A DNA stretch of 64,000 nt from Amycolatopsis albispora (GTDB taxonomy: Bacteria; Actinomycetota; Actinomycetes; Mycobacteriales; Pseudonocardiaceae): contig NZ_CP015163.1 of NCBI RefSeq assembly GCF_003312875.1, positions 186,001 to 250,000 of the forward strand, in the 5' to 3' direction. Below are positions 32,850-39,721 of the stretch, piece after piece (position 1 is the first letter of the stretch; each line of letters begins with the position of its first letter). Position numbers and translations under genes: made by a program. Under the pieces are notes generated by a model, which was not told where the DNA came from, ran no database searches, and saw only the letters and a program-made list of their open reading frames with translations.

Positions 32850-33830
32850 GTGACGGTCGCGCTCGCGCCCCGGGCCGGGCTCGAACACCTCGACGCCACC
32901 CAGGTCGTCGTCCGTCGACAGGTCGACCAGGTCCAGCGGGCCTGGCGGGGCCTGGACCCCGGCGGTCTCCGCGCGAGCTTCACCGCGTTGGTCGGGCCGG
33001 TCATGCTCGCCGCGATCGCCGCAGGACAGGTCGAAGCCGCCGCGTTGGCGACGCCGTACGTGAACGCTGTCCTGGCCGACGAGCCACCCGACGCGGTTCC
33101 GCCGTCGATCTCGGCCAGCGCCTTCGCCGGATTCACTTCGGCGGGGCTACCGCTCTCGTCCCTGGCAGACCTCCTGATCGTGCGGCTGCTGACCGAGATC
33201 GGAGCGGGCATGTCCACCACGGACGCGATGCTCGCCGGACTACGCCGCGCCCTGACCTACACGGCCACGGAGATCACCGACGCCGGACGCACCGCGACGC
33301 ACGTCCGGCTCATCGCCGACACACGCGCGGCCGGGTATGAGCGCGTCGTGAAACTGCCCGCCTGCGACCGCTGCATCATCCTGGCCGGTCGGCTCTACCG
33401 TTACTCGCAAGGCTTCCGGCGTCACCCTCGATGCGATTGCACGATGATGCCGGTAACCCGCCAGCAATGGCGGGAGTCCAATATGGACAACCATCCCCGT
33501 GCCCTCTTCGACGCGATGAGCGAACACGAGCAGAACGTGCGCTTCGGCGCGGGCAACGCTGCCGCGATCCGAGCCGGTGCCGATCTCTCACAGGTCGTCA
33601 ACGCCCGGCGCGGTGCCCTGCCCGTTGCCGGGCGTTGGACCACCACACAGGGCACCAGCTCCCGGGGCCTGGCCGGAACGCGGGTGGGCGAGCTGCGCAA
33701 GCAGCCCGGCCGCCGCTACCGGATGTCCCAGGCGTCCCGCCCCACCGCCGGACAGGTCATCAACGACTTCTCCGGAGGCACCCGCGAGGAGCTGACCGCA
33801 GCACTCCGCCGCTACGGCTACCTGCTGTGA
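32850..33830 (+). CDS. MuF-like minor capsid / capsid maturation protein
   Basis: A 326-residue protein from GTG 32850, directly after portal. The conserved segment LPACDRCIILAGRLYRYSQG, then FRRHPRCDCTMMPV, with paired Cys/His, is typical of the MuF/VG15-like proteins of actinophages. In some phages such proteins carry protease or toxin domains. The 90-bp gap to the scaffold gene has no feature. Confidence 0.82.
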   Translation: MTVALAPRAGLEHLDATQVVVRRQVDQVQRAWRGLDPGGLRASFTALVGPVMLAAIAAGQVEAAALATPYVNAVLADEPPDAVPPSISASAFAGFTSAGLPLSSLADLLIVRLLTEIGAGMSTTDAMLAGLRRALTYTATEITDAGRTATHVRLIADTRAAGYERVVKLPACDRCIILAGRLYRYSQGFRRHPRCDCTMMPVTRQQWRESNMDNHPRALFDAMSEHEQNVRFGAGNAAAIRAGADLSQVVNARRGALPVAGRWTTTQGTSSRGLAGTRVGELRKQPGRRYRMSQASRPTAGQVINDFSGGTREELTAALRRYGYLL

Positions 33831-33920
33831 CTCTCGCGCCGCACGGCGCTCACCACCCCACAACACCGGGCAGGCGCACGCCGACGCCCGGCGATCCCGC
33901 ACGGGAGGAACACCACAGCC

Positions 33921-34562
33921 ATGTCCGACACCACCGACGCGCCCGCGGAAAGCGGGAACACCGACACCAGCACGCAACAGACCGAGCCCGAGCAGCAGCC
34001 GGCCACCTCCTCGCACGGGCAGAAACCCGAGCAGGACGAGGAGAAGGACTTCCGCAAGCTCTACGAGCAGGCGGTTACCCAGTCCCGCAAGTGGGAGTCC
34101 CGCGCTCGCGAGAACCGCGACAAGGCGAAGAAGTGGGACGAGGCCGAGGAAGCCAACCGCAGCGAGGCCGAGAAGTCCGCCGCACGCGCCGAGGCGGCCG
34201 AAGCTCGCGCCAAGGCGGCGATCACCGCCGCGATCAACGCGGAGATCCGCGCCGCCGCCCACGGCTGGGCCACCCCCGCCGACGCCCCGCGCTACCTGGA
34301 TGAGAAGGACCGTTACGTCACCGACGACGGCGAGATCGACACCAAGGCGATCTCCGAGGACGTGGCCGCGGTGCTCAAGGAACGCCCGCACCTCGCAGCG
34401 GCCGAAGGCGGCCGTCGGGGACCGAACCCCGATCCAGGGCAAGGCCACCGGGGCGGCGTCTCGGTCGCGGACCAGATCCGCGAAGCCGAGGGCAAGGGCG
34501 ACCATCGGGAAGCGCTGCGGTTGAAGACCCAGCAGTTGCTCGACCGCAAGAGCGGTCGATGA
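33921..34562 (+). CDS. Capsid scaffolding protein
   Basis: A 213-residue, highly charged helical protein from ATG 33921. Residues 40-110 form a long coiled coil (DFRKLYEQAVTQSRKWESRA; then E/A/K-rich heptads). Composition, position just before the capsid gene and length match siphovirus scaffolds. Confidence 0.88.
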   Translation: MSDTTDAPAESGNTDTSTQQTEPEQQPATSSHGQKPEQDEEKDFRKLYEQAVTQSRKWESRARENRDKAKKWDEAEEANRSEAEKSAARAEAAEARAKAAITAAINAEIRAAAHGWATPADAPRYLDEKDRYVTDDGEIDTKAISEDVAAVLKERPHLAAAEGGRRGPNPDPGQGHRGGVSVADQIREAEGKGDHREALRLKTQQLLDRKSGR

Positions 34563-34612
34563 GGTGCTGAGCCGGTGCCGAGCGTCGCAAACCGCTCAGG
34601 AGTGATCACTGA

Positions 34613-35602
34613 ATTCCCGGTATCGCTGGAATGCTCGATACGTTCAACAGCCCGAATTTCGTCGGGGAACTGTTCGGCGTCACGCCGACCGACACCCCAC
34701 TGCTGTCCTCGATCGGCGGCCTGACCGGCGGCCAGTCGACGGACAGCACGATCTTCACCTGGCAGTCCTACGACCTGCGGGACCCGGACGCCAACCGGCA
34801 GCGCCTCGAAGGCGCTGACGCTCCGGCACCCGAGGCCCGCAAGCGGCAGAACGCCTTCAACGTGGTGGAGATCCACCAGGAGGCCCTGTCCATCAGCTAC
34901 ACCCGCGAAGCGGCGAACGGACAGTTCGCGGGCACCGGGTCGGCCGTGCCGACGTCGGCAGGTGTCACCGGCACCAACCCCGTCGGCGACGAGCTGGCGT
35001 GGCAGACCCAGCGGCACCTTGAGCAGATCGCCCGCGACATCGAGGTCAGCTTCATCAGCGGCACGTTCGCGCAGCCGACGGACAACACCGCGCCCCGCAA
35101 GACGCGCGGCCTGCTCCAGGCGATCCAGACCAACGTGATCACCCACGCCACCCCGACCGCCCTCACCGAGGACGTCGTGGTCGATCTCCTCCAGGAGACG
35201 TGGGAGAACGGTGGCATCTCGGTCTCGGAGACGGCGACGCTGGTCTGCGGCGCGCACCAGAAGCGCATGCTCACCAAGGCGTTCATCACCGACAAGGGCT
35301 ACCGCGAGCAGACCCGCAACGTCGGCGGCGTCCAGCTCCAGACGATCGAGACGGATTTCGGGCGGCTCAACATCATGTTGAACCGGTACATGCCCACCGA
35401 CACGGTGGTGGTCGCGAGCCTGGACGAGCTGGCCCCGGTCTTCCTGCGCATCCCCGGCCGCGGCTTCCTGTTCACGGAACCGCTGGCGAAGACCGGCTCC
35501 AGCGACAAGTACCAGATCTACGGCGAGGTCGGCCTGCGCTACGGCAACGAACGCAACCACGGCAAGATCACCGGGCTCTCCACCACCTCGGAAGGGGCGT
35601 GA
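34613..35602 (+). CDS. Major capsid protein, SU10-like (start codon ATT)
   Basis: The HK97-fold capsid protein of about 329 residues: GMLDTFNSPNFVGELFGVTP near the N-terminus, then LLSSIGGLTGG, DIEVSFISGTFAQP and a C-terminal KYQIYGEVGLRYGNERNHGK. An in-frame TGA at 34610-34612 closes the frame; ATT 34613 follows AGGAG (34598-34602) at 10 nt. The next possible start, ATG 34631, has only a weak ribosome binding site and would remove P-G-I-A-G. The most abundant virion protein thus appears to start at ATT or to rely on a poor ATG. Confidence 0.9.
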   Translation: MPGIAGMLDTFNSPNFVGELFGVTPTDTPLLSSIGGLTGGQSTDSTIFTWQSYDLRDPDANRQRLEGADAPAPEARKRQNAFNVVEIHQEALSISYTREAANGQFAGTGSAVPTSAGVTGTNPVGDELAWQTQRHLEQIARDIEVSFISGTFAQPTDNTAPRKTRGLLQAIQTNVITHATPTALTEDVVVDLLQETWENGGISVSETATLVCGAHQKRMLTKAFITDKGYREQTRNVGGVQLQTIETDFGRLNIMLNRYMPTDTVVVASLDELAPVFLRIPGRGFLFTEPLAKTGSSDKYQIYGEVGLRYGNERNHGKITGLSTTSEGA

Positions 35603-35718
35603 TCCGCATGGGAGGCCAGCCGAGCAAGGGCACTCCGAAGGACAAGCGGATCTCCGGGCGCGGTCAGAAGCCCGGCCCGAAGAAGGGCAGCCACAACAAG
35701 AAAGGGGGCGGGTCGTGA
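35599..35718 (+). CDS. Small Lys/Gly-rich basic phage protein
   Basis: A 39-residue basic protein from GTG 35599 (ATG 35608 possible), coupled to the capsid gene. Rich in Lys, Gly and Pro (GRGQKPGPKKGSHNKKGGG). Possibly a DNA- or capsid-associated peptide. Confidence 0.5.
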   Translation: MIRMGGQPSKGTPKDKRISGRGQKPGPKKGSHNKKGGGS

Positions 35719-35924
35719 AGTTCGTCAGCGAGCAGAACCCCGGGCTGGTCGTGCGCGACCTCGGCGTGCGGTTCGTCGACGGCGAAGCCGAGGTGGACGG
35801 TAAGACCGCTGCCGAGCTGCGCAAGCTCCCGCCCGAACTCGGCGTCCGCGAGGCGGGCAAGTCCGACACCGACGAGTCGGCCGCCGGTACCGGCGCAAAG
35901 CCCCGACGGGCGCGGCCGGAGTAG
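35715..35924 (+). CDS. Small head-region protein
   Basis: A 69-residue protein from GTG 35715. The first half (KFVSEQNPGLVVRDLGVRFV, DGEAEVDG) is beta-rich. Similar short genes between capsid and connector genes are common in actinophages; the role is unknown. Confidence 0.6.
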   Translation: MKFVSEQNPGLVVRDLGVRFVDGEAEVDGKTAAELRKLPPELGVREAGKSDTDESAAGTGAKPRRARPE

Positions 35925-35927
35925 CCG

Positions 35928-36287
35928 GTGGTCGAGCTGTTCACGGCCGCGACGCTCGCCGCGCTGTCCGGCCGCCCGGTCTCCGACGAGACCGCCGCCG
36001 TCATCCACACCTGGGTGCTGGCGGAGATCACGGGTGAGATCGGCGAACTGCCGGACCCGGTGCCCCCGGGCGTCGCGGCCGTGGCGCTGGAGCTGGGCAA
36101 GGCCGCCGTTCCCGCTCCCGGCGGAGCGGCGTCGACGACCATCGGCCCGTACTCGGCCACCTACGCCAGCGGCGGTCCCGGCGGCACCCTCGGCCGGGAC
36201 GCCCGGATGAGGCTCCGCCGAGCGGTCGGCCGCAACAGGGCGTTCACCATCGAGACAACTGCTACGTCCACTGTGGACTCCGTGTGA
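35928..36287 (+). CDS. Head-to-tail adaptor
   Basis: A 119-residue protein from GTG 35928, helical at the start (VIHTWVLAEITGEIGELP), the pattern of gp6-type connector proteins that extend the portal. Assignment rests on position, size and composition. Confidence 0.7.
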   Translation: MVELFTAATLAALSGRPVSDETAAVIHTWVLAEITGEIGELPDPVPPGVAAVALELGKAAVPAPGGAASTTIGPYSATYASGGPGGTLGRDARMRLRRAVGRNRAFTIETTATSTVDSV

Positions 36288-36616
36288 CACCGGAAGGGTT
36301 ATTCGGCCAACGGTTGTCGGTGTCCCGGCCCGCAGGCACCAACCGCTACGGCGACCCGCTGCCTGCGACCGAGCACACCGTGGACGACTGCGTGCTGGCA
36401 CCGGGCGGCTCGTCGGAGATCACCGATCGGGCAGACCAGGTCACCGCACGGATGACCGTCTACGCCGGACTCACCGCTGACTTCGAAGCGGTCGACCGCG
36501 TGACGCTGCCCGACGGCACACGGTGGCAGGTCGCTGGTGCGCCGCAGCGCTACCGGAGCCCATTCGTCCCGGATTCCGGAGTGTGCGTGATCAACCTGGA
36601 AAGGGTGACTGGCTGA
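36284..36616 (+). CDS. Head-to-tail stopper
   Basis: A 110-residue beta-rich protein: LFGQRLSVSRPAGTNRYGDP at the start and RVTLPDGTRWQVAGAPQRYR in the middle, typical of siphovirus stopper proteins. It starts in an overlap with the adaptor gene and ends in the start of the next gene. Confidence 0.75.
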   Translation: MTPEGLFGQRLSVSRPAGTNRYGDPLPATEHTVDDCVLAPGGSSEITDRADQVTARMTVYAGLTADFEAVDRVTLPDGTRWQVAGAPQRYRSPFVPDSGVCVINLERVTG

Positions 36617-36933
36617 TGGCCGACGTCGAGTTCGTGCCCGACCACAAGGGGTTGGCCGCGTTGCTGCGAGGCCCCGAGGTACACGACCTGATCATGGACC
36701 GGGCGCGCGGCGGGGCCGAATTCGCGCAGCGGATCGCGCCGCGTCAGACCGGCGAGTACGCCGCCGGAATTCGCGCGGAAGACGGCGGCCTCGGAGGTCG
36801 CCGCCACGATCGACCGGTCGGGCTGATCGTGGCGACCGCGCCGCACTCGGCAGCCGTGGAGTGGGGCAACGACCACCAGACCCATCCTCACCACGTGCTC
36901 GGCCGGACGCTCGACATCGTGGAGGCGGGCTGA
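36616..36933 (+). CDS. Neck/tail-completion protein (HK97 gp10-like)
   Basis: A 105-residue protein from ATG 36616. RARGGAEFAQRIAPRQTGEY, then VEWGNDHQTHPHHVL is the conserved ending of gp10/gp13-type tail-completion proteins ("...EFGN...HP..."). Coupled to the stopper gene. Confidence 0.75.
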   Translation: MADVEFVPDHKGLAALLRGPEVHDLIMDRARGGAEFAQRIAPRQTGEYAAGIRAEDGGLGGRRHDRPVGLIVATAPHSAAVEWGNDHQTHPHHVLGRTLDIVEAG

Positions 36934-36934
36934 G

Positions 36935-37321
36935 GTGGGCATGGTCCTGCCGCCGTTTCCCGACGCGGAAACGGTGGTCCTGGCCCTGCTCGAACCGGTC
37001 GCGCCGACCGTCACCGCCACCCCGGCCGACCTCACGCCGCCGCTGATCCGCGTGCAACGCGTCGGTGGCTCCGACGACCGGATCACCGACCACCCGCGCA
37101 TGGAGATCGCCTGCTACGGCAGCGATCGCGCGGACGCCTGGCAGCTCGCCGAGCAGTGCCGACAGCTGATCCTCGGCAGCATCCGGACACGGGTGGCCGG
37201 CGTGCTCATCGACTCCGCGCGCACGGACAACCCGCCCACGCAGGTGCCGTACGCGACGACCGAGGACGTCCGGCGCGTCCTGGGCTATTACCGCTTGTCC
37301 TGGCGTCGAGGCAGGTCATGA
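36935..37321 (+). CDS. Tail terminator
   Basis: A 128-residue protein from GTG 36935 (ATG 36941 possible). DAETVVLALLEPVAPTVT, LIRVQRVGGSDDRITDHPRM and a closing VRRVLGYYRLSWRR are typical of tail terminator proteins. Its 3' end overlaps the antisense moron by 6 bp. Confidence 0.78.
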   Translation: MGMVLPPFPDAETVVLALLEPVAPTVTATPADLTPPLIRVQRVGGSDDRITDHPRMEIACYGSDRADAWQLAEQCRQLILGSIRTRVAGVLIDSARTDNPPTQVPYATTEDVRRVLGYYRLSWRRGRS

Positions 37322-37882
37322 ATCCTTACGGAGCTTTTCGTCGAAAGACGCCACAGCGTCGAGAGTTGCCTGCACCGATAGCTTTTCCGCGCGGACTGTT
37401 GAACCGTCGCCAAGGTGCGCGACGGCCGTAAACCACCCAGCACCGTCAATCTTGCCGCGCGTGAGAATGTTCAGGGCCTCGAAGGCGGTGATCTTGAAGT
37501 GGCGAGTCGAAGCAGGCTCCAGCTTCAAGGGAAACGCGTTCTCCTTATCGAGAAAAGGTATTGACGAACCCTGCGGGCCTACCTCGATTGAAGCTGTGTT
37601 GACCTCGATCGGCGATCGTCCAGTGTTCCGAAGTTCGACAAATAGCAGAATGCGCTTTGTTGTGCGGGTATCGGCCTCGGACATCCTGTTCGTGACGTTG
37701 GAGAACATCGGGGGGAACGCGCCGGTCAACTCCTCCACCGGAGCAACGAAGGTGCCGCTGGAAATCCTGATCTTCACCTGCGGTCCGGTTCGCCTGAACG
37801 AGTGGACGTTCCAGAGTAGGGAACCAGCGGATACCGCAAGGGACAGCGCCGAAACTCCCAACGCCCACCAAGCCACGTTCAC
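37316..37882 (-). CDS. Membrane-anchored moron inside the structural operon
   Basis: A 188-residue protein from GTG 37882 with GAGAGGG upstream. One N-terminal transmembrane helix (AWWALGVSALSLAVSAGSLL) is followed by a beta-rich domain. It is encoded against the late genes between tail terminator and tail tube. The DNA is visibly lower in GC than its neighbours, a sign of separate acquisition. Single-helix membrane morons are often superinfection-exclusion factors; that is inference. Confidence 0.7.
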   Translation of the reverse strand: MNVAWWALGVSALSLAVSAGSLLWNVHSFRRTGPQVKIRISSGTFVAPVEELTGAFPPMFSNVTNRMSEADTRTTKRILLFVELRNTGRSPIEVNTASIEVGPQGSSIPFLDKENAFPLKLEPASTRHFKITAFEALNILTRGKIDGAGWFTAVAHLGDGSTVRAEKLSVQATLDAVASFDEKLRKDS

Positions 37883-37950
37883 GTCAATCCCTCTCGTCGA
37901 AGACGACGAGCATGTTATCCGCTCGACCGCACAGGGAGGCTGAGTACAAG

Positions 37951-38640
37951 CTGACCGCACCGACAACGACCACCTACGAGGCTTTGAAGAAGAAGCAGAG
38001 CGATCTGATCCGCAAGGCGCTCGAAGGCAGCATCTTCATCGCTGACGACACCGCGGACCTGCCCACCGCGCTCACGTCCGGCGACGCCGCCAACCTGCTC
38101 GCGCTGCCGCCCGGCTACGACGACATCGGCTGGGTCGACAAGGGCGACGGCGCGACCTGGAGCCGATCCGTCGACACCTCCGACGTGAACTCCTGGGGCG
38201 CGGTCGAGCCGACCCGCACCGACATCACGTCGCAGACCGACGGCCTCAAGTTCACGGCTCAGGAGACCAAGCGCCGCACGCTGGAGCTGTACGAGGGCGT
38301 GAACCTTGCGGGCGTGACCCCGGACGCGACGAGCGGCGAAGTGCACTTCGACCGTCCCGCCCGTCCGGCGACGCGCTACTTCCGCGCCTTCGGCCTGTTC
38401 GTCGACGGCGTCGGCCCGGACACGATCTACGTCGCCAAGCTCGCGCCGAAGGCGTCCGTCACCGACACGGGCGACCAGAAGTGGTCCGACGGCGACGACC
38501 CCGTGGGGTACGAGGTCACGCTCACCGCCAAGTACGACGAAGAGGCGGGCACCGCGATGCGCTTCTTCTTCGGCGGCCCCGGCTGGAAGGCGCTTCTGGA
38601 GGAGATGGGCTTCGCCACGACTCCTCCGGCGGGCGGCTGA
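37951..38640 (+). CDS. Major tail (tube) protein (start codon CTG)
   Basis: A 229-residue protein if read from CTG 37951, giving M-T-A-P-T-T-T-T-Y-E-A-L-K-K-K, which looks like a natural N-terminus, with AGGGAGG 11 nt upstream. The only canonical in-frame start is ATG 37912, inside the moron promoter region and without a good ribosome binding site. The body includes IGWVDKGDGATWSRS and a closing EVTLTAKYDEEAGTAMRFFF, as in actinophage tail tubes. A hairpin follows. Confidence 0.85.
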   Translation: MTAPTTTTYEALKKKQSDLIRKALEGSIFIADDTADLPTALTSGDAANLLALPPGYDDIGWVDKGDGATWSRSVDTSDVNSWGAVEPTRTDITSQTDGLKFTAQETKRRTLELYEGVNLAGVTPDATSGEVHFDRPARPATRYFRAFGLFVDGVGPDTIYVAKLAPKASVTDTGDQKWSDGDDPVGYEVTLTAKYDEEAGTAMRFFFGGPGWKALLEEMGFATTPPAGG

Positions 38641-38670
38641 GCGCACAAACGTGGCGCGGCGCTCACGGTT

Positions 38671-38697
38671 GGGGTGGCCGTGGCGTCGCGCCACCCC
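38671..38697 (+). terminator. Hairpin after the tail tube gene
   Basis: 8-bp stem GGGGTGGC (38671-38678) with GCCACCCC (38690-38697), followed by a short pyrimidine run. Partial terminators here set the high ratio of tube protein to downstream tail proteins in many phages. Confidence 0.55.
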
Positions 38698-38749
38698 CTT
38701 CGCACCCCGAATCCGACCGCCCCGGCCGATTCCCGACAGGAGATCCACG

Positions 38750-38941
38750 ATGACGACCCTGCGCGCGCCCGACGGCCGCGAGTACCGCACGGAGAACGAG
38801 CACGAGGTGAAGAACCTGACGCTCGGCCACGGCTATGCCGTCGTCCGCGACGAGACCGAACAGCCCAAGCCCGCCACCCCGCGCGCCCGGCGCACACCGC
38901 AGCCGGCCACCCCCGAGCACGCCGACACCACCGACGCCTGA
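38750..38941 (+). CDS. Small tail-region protein
   Basis: A 63-residue protein from ATG 38750 with ACAGGAG upstream. N-terminal beta segment (LRAPDGREYRTEN) and a Pro/Thr-rich C-terminus. Its place between the tube and the chaperone is common; role unknown. Confidence 0.6.
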   Translation: MTTLRAPDGREYRTENEHEVKNLTLGHGYAVVRDETEQPKPATPRARRTPQPATPEHADTTDA

Positions 38942-38963
38942 CCGTTGTAGGAGAGACCACCCC

Positions 38964-39269
38964 CTGAGCAAGAAGTACAAGTTCAACCGCTACGTCCGCG
39001 AGGCGAAGGCCGACCCCTTCGTCCTGGAACTCGACGACGACCAGGAACTCAGCATCCCGGCACCCGACGGGGACACCGTGCTGGAGATCGAAGAGTCGCG
39101 CAGCTCCCGCCGCACGCTGGAACTGCTGACCGGAGACTACTTCGATCAGGTCTTCGACCTCGTACGGCACCAGCCCGCCAGCGTGCTCAACGGCCTGGTC
39201 GGCGACATGGTCGACCACTTCGGCCTGTCGGCGGCACCGCCGGGGGGTACACGCGCCTCGTCGCGCTGA
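38964..39269 (+). CDS. Tail assembly chaperone, short form (gpG-like; start codon CTG)
   Basis: A 101-residue protein. The frame opens at CTG 38964 (S-K-K-Y-K-F-N-R-Y-V-R follows) with GGAGAG 8 nt upstream; there is no ATG, GTG or TTG before residue 80. The domain is typical of siphovirus gpG-like chaperones. Near its end a slippery heptamer at 39242-39248 allows a longer product. Confidence 0.82.
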   Translation: MSKKYKFNRYVREAKADPFVLELDDDQELSIPAPDGDTVLEIEESRSSRRTLELLTGDYFDQVFDLVRHQPASVLNGLVGDMVDHFGLSAAPPGGTRASSR

Positions 39270-39715
39270 TCGAGGAGTACGGCGAGGCGATCGAGTACGA
39301 CCTTCAACACGAACTCGGACTCGACCTGCTGGCGTTCTTCCGCGCCGAGCGGCCCTGGACGCAGCTCCTCCGGCTCGTCGAGCGGCTGCCCGACCACAGC
39401 CATTACAAGGTCGCGATACACGACGACGACGAGCTGGCCCGTCGCCAGCGCGACGCCGAGCTGGCCGACGGGAAGAAACGACCGGCCCGGCCGCGCACGG
39501 TGGACGCGCACTCCTGGACCCCCGAGCGTGCCGCGCTGACCGATGTCGCCGACATCCTGCTGACCATCCGGTCATCGCTGGAGGCGCAGCGCACGGGCAA
39601 GAGCCAGAAGGCCACGCCGATGCCTCGGCCCCGTCTGGCCCGGGATCGCCTGGAGATCGCCGACAGCCACCAGCGCCACCGTGACCGCGTTCGTCTGATG
39701 CTCGGCAGGGGGTGA
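38964..39715 (+). CDS. Tail assembly chaperone, -1 frameshift form (gpG-T-like)
   Basis: A product of about 250 residues made by a -1 shift at G-GGG-GGT (39242-39248): ...SAAPPGG then Y-T-R-L-V-A-L-I-E-E-Y-G-E-A-I-E-Y. The second frame runs from 39248 to TGA 39713-39715 and has no start codon of its own. The gpG/gpT pair acts as chaperone for the tape measure protein, whose gene follows 6 nt later. Confidence 0.85.
39242..39248 (+). promoter_or_regulatory. Slippery heptamer G-GGG-GGT for -1 frameshifting
   Basis: It fits X-XXY-YYZ in the zero frame (CCG GGG GGT) and joins the two chaperone frames. Position just before the tape measure gene is the standard place for this recoding event. Confidence 0.85.
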
Positions 39716-39721
39716 CCCTGC

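Noticed and set aside
34598..34640. Programmed frameshift from GTG 34602 into the capsid frame
   Set aside because: No slippery sequence was found; a rare ATT start or the weak ATG 34631 is simpler.
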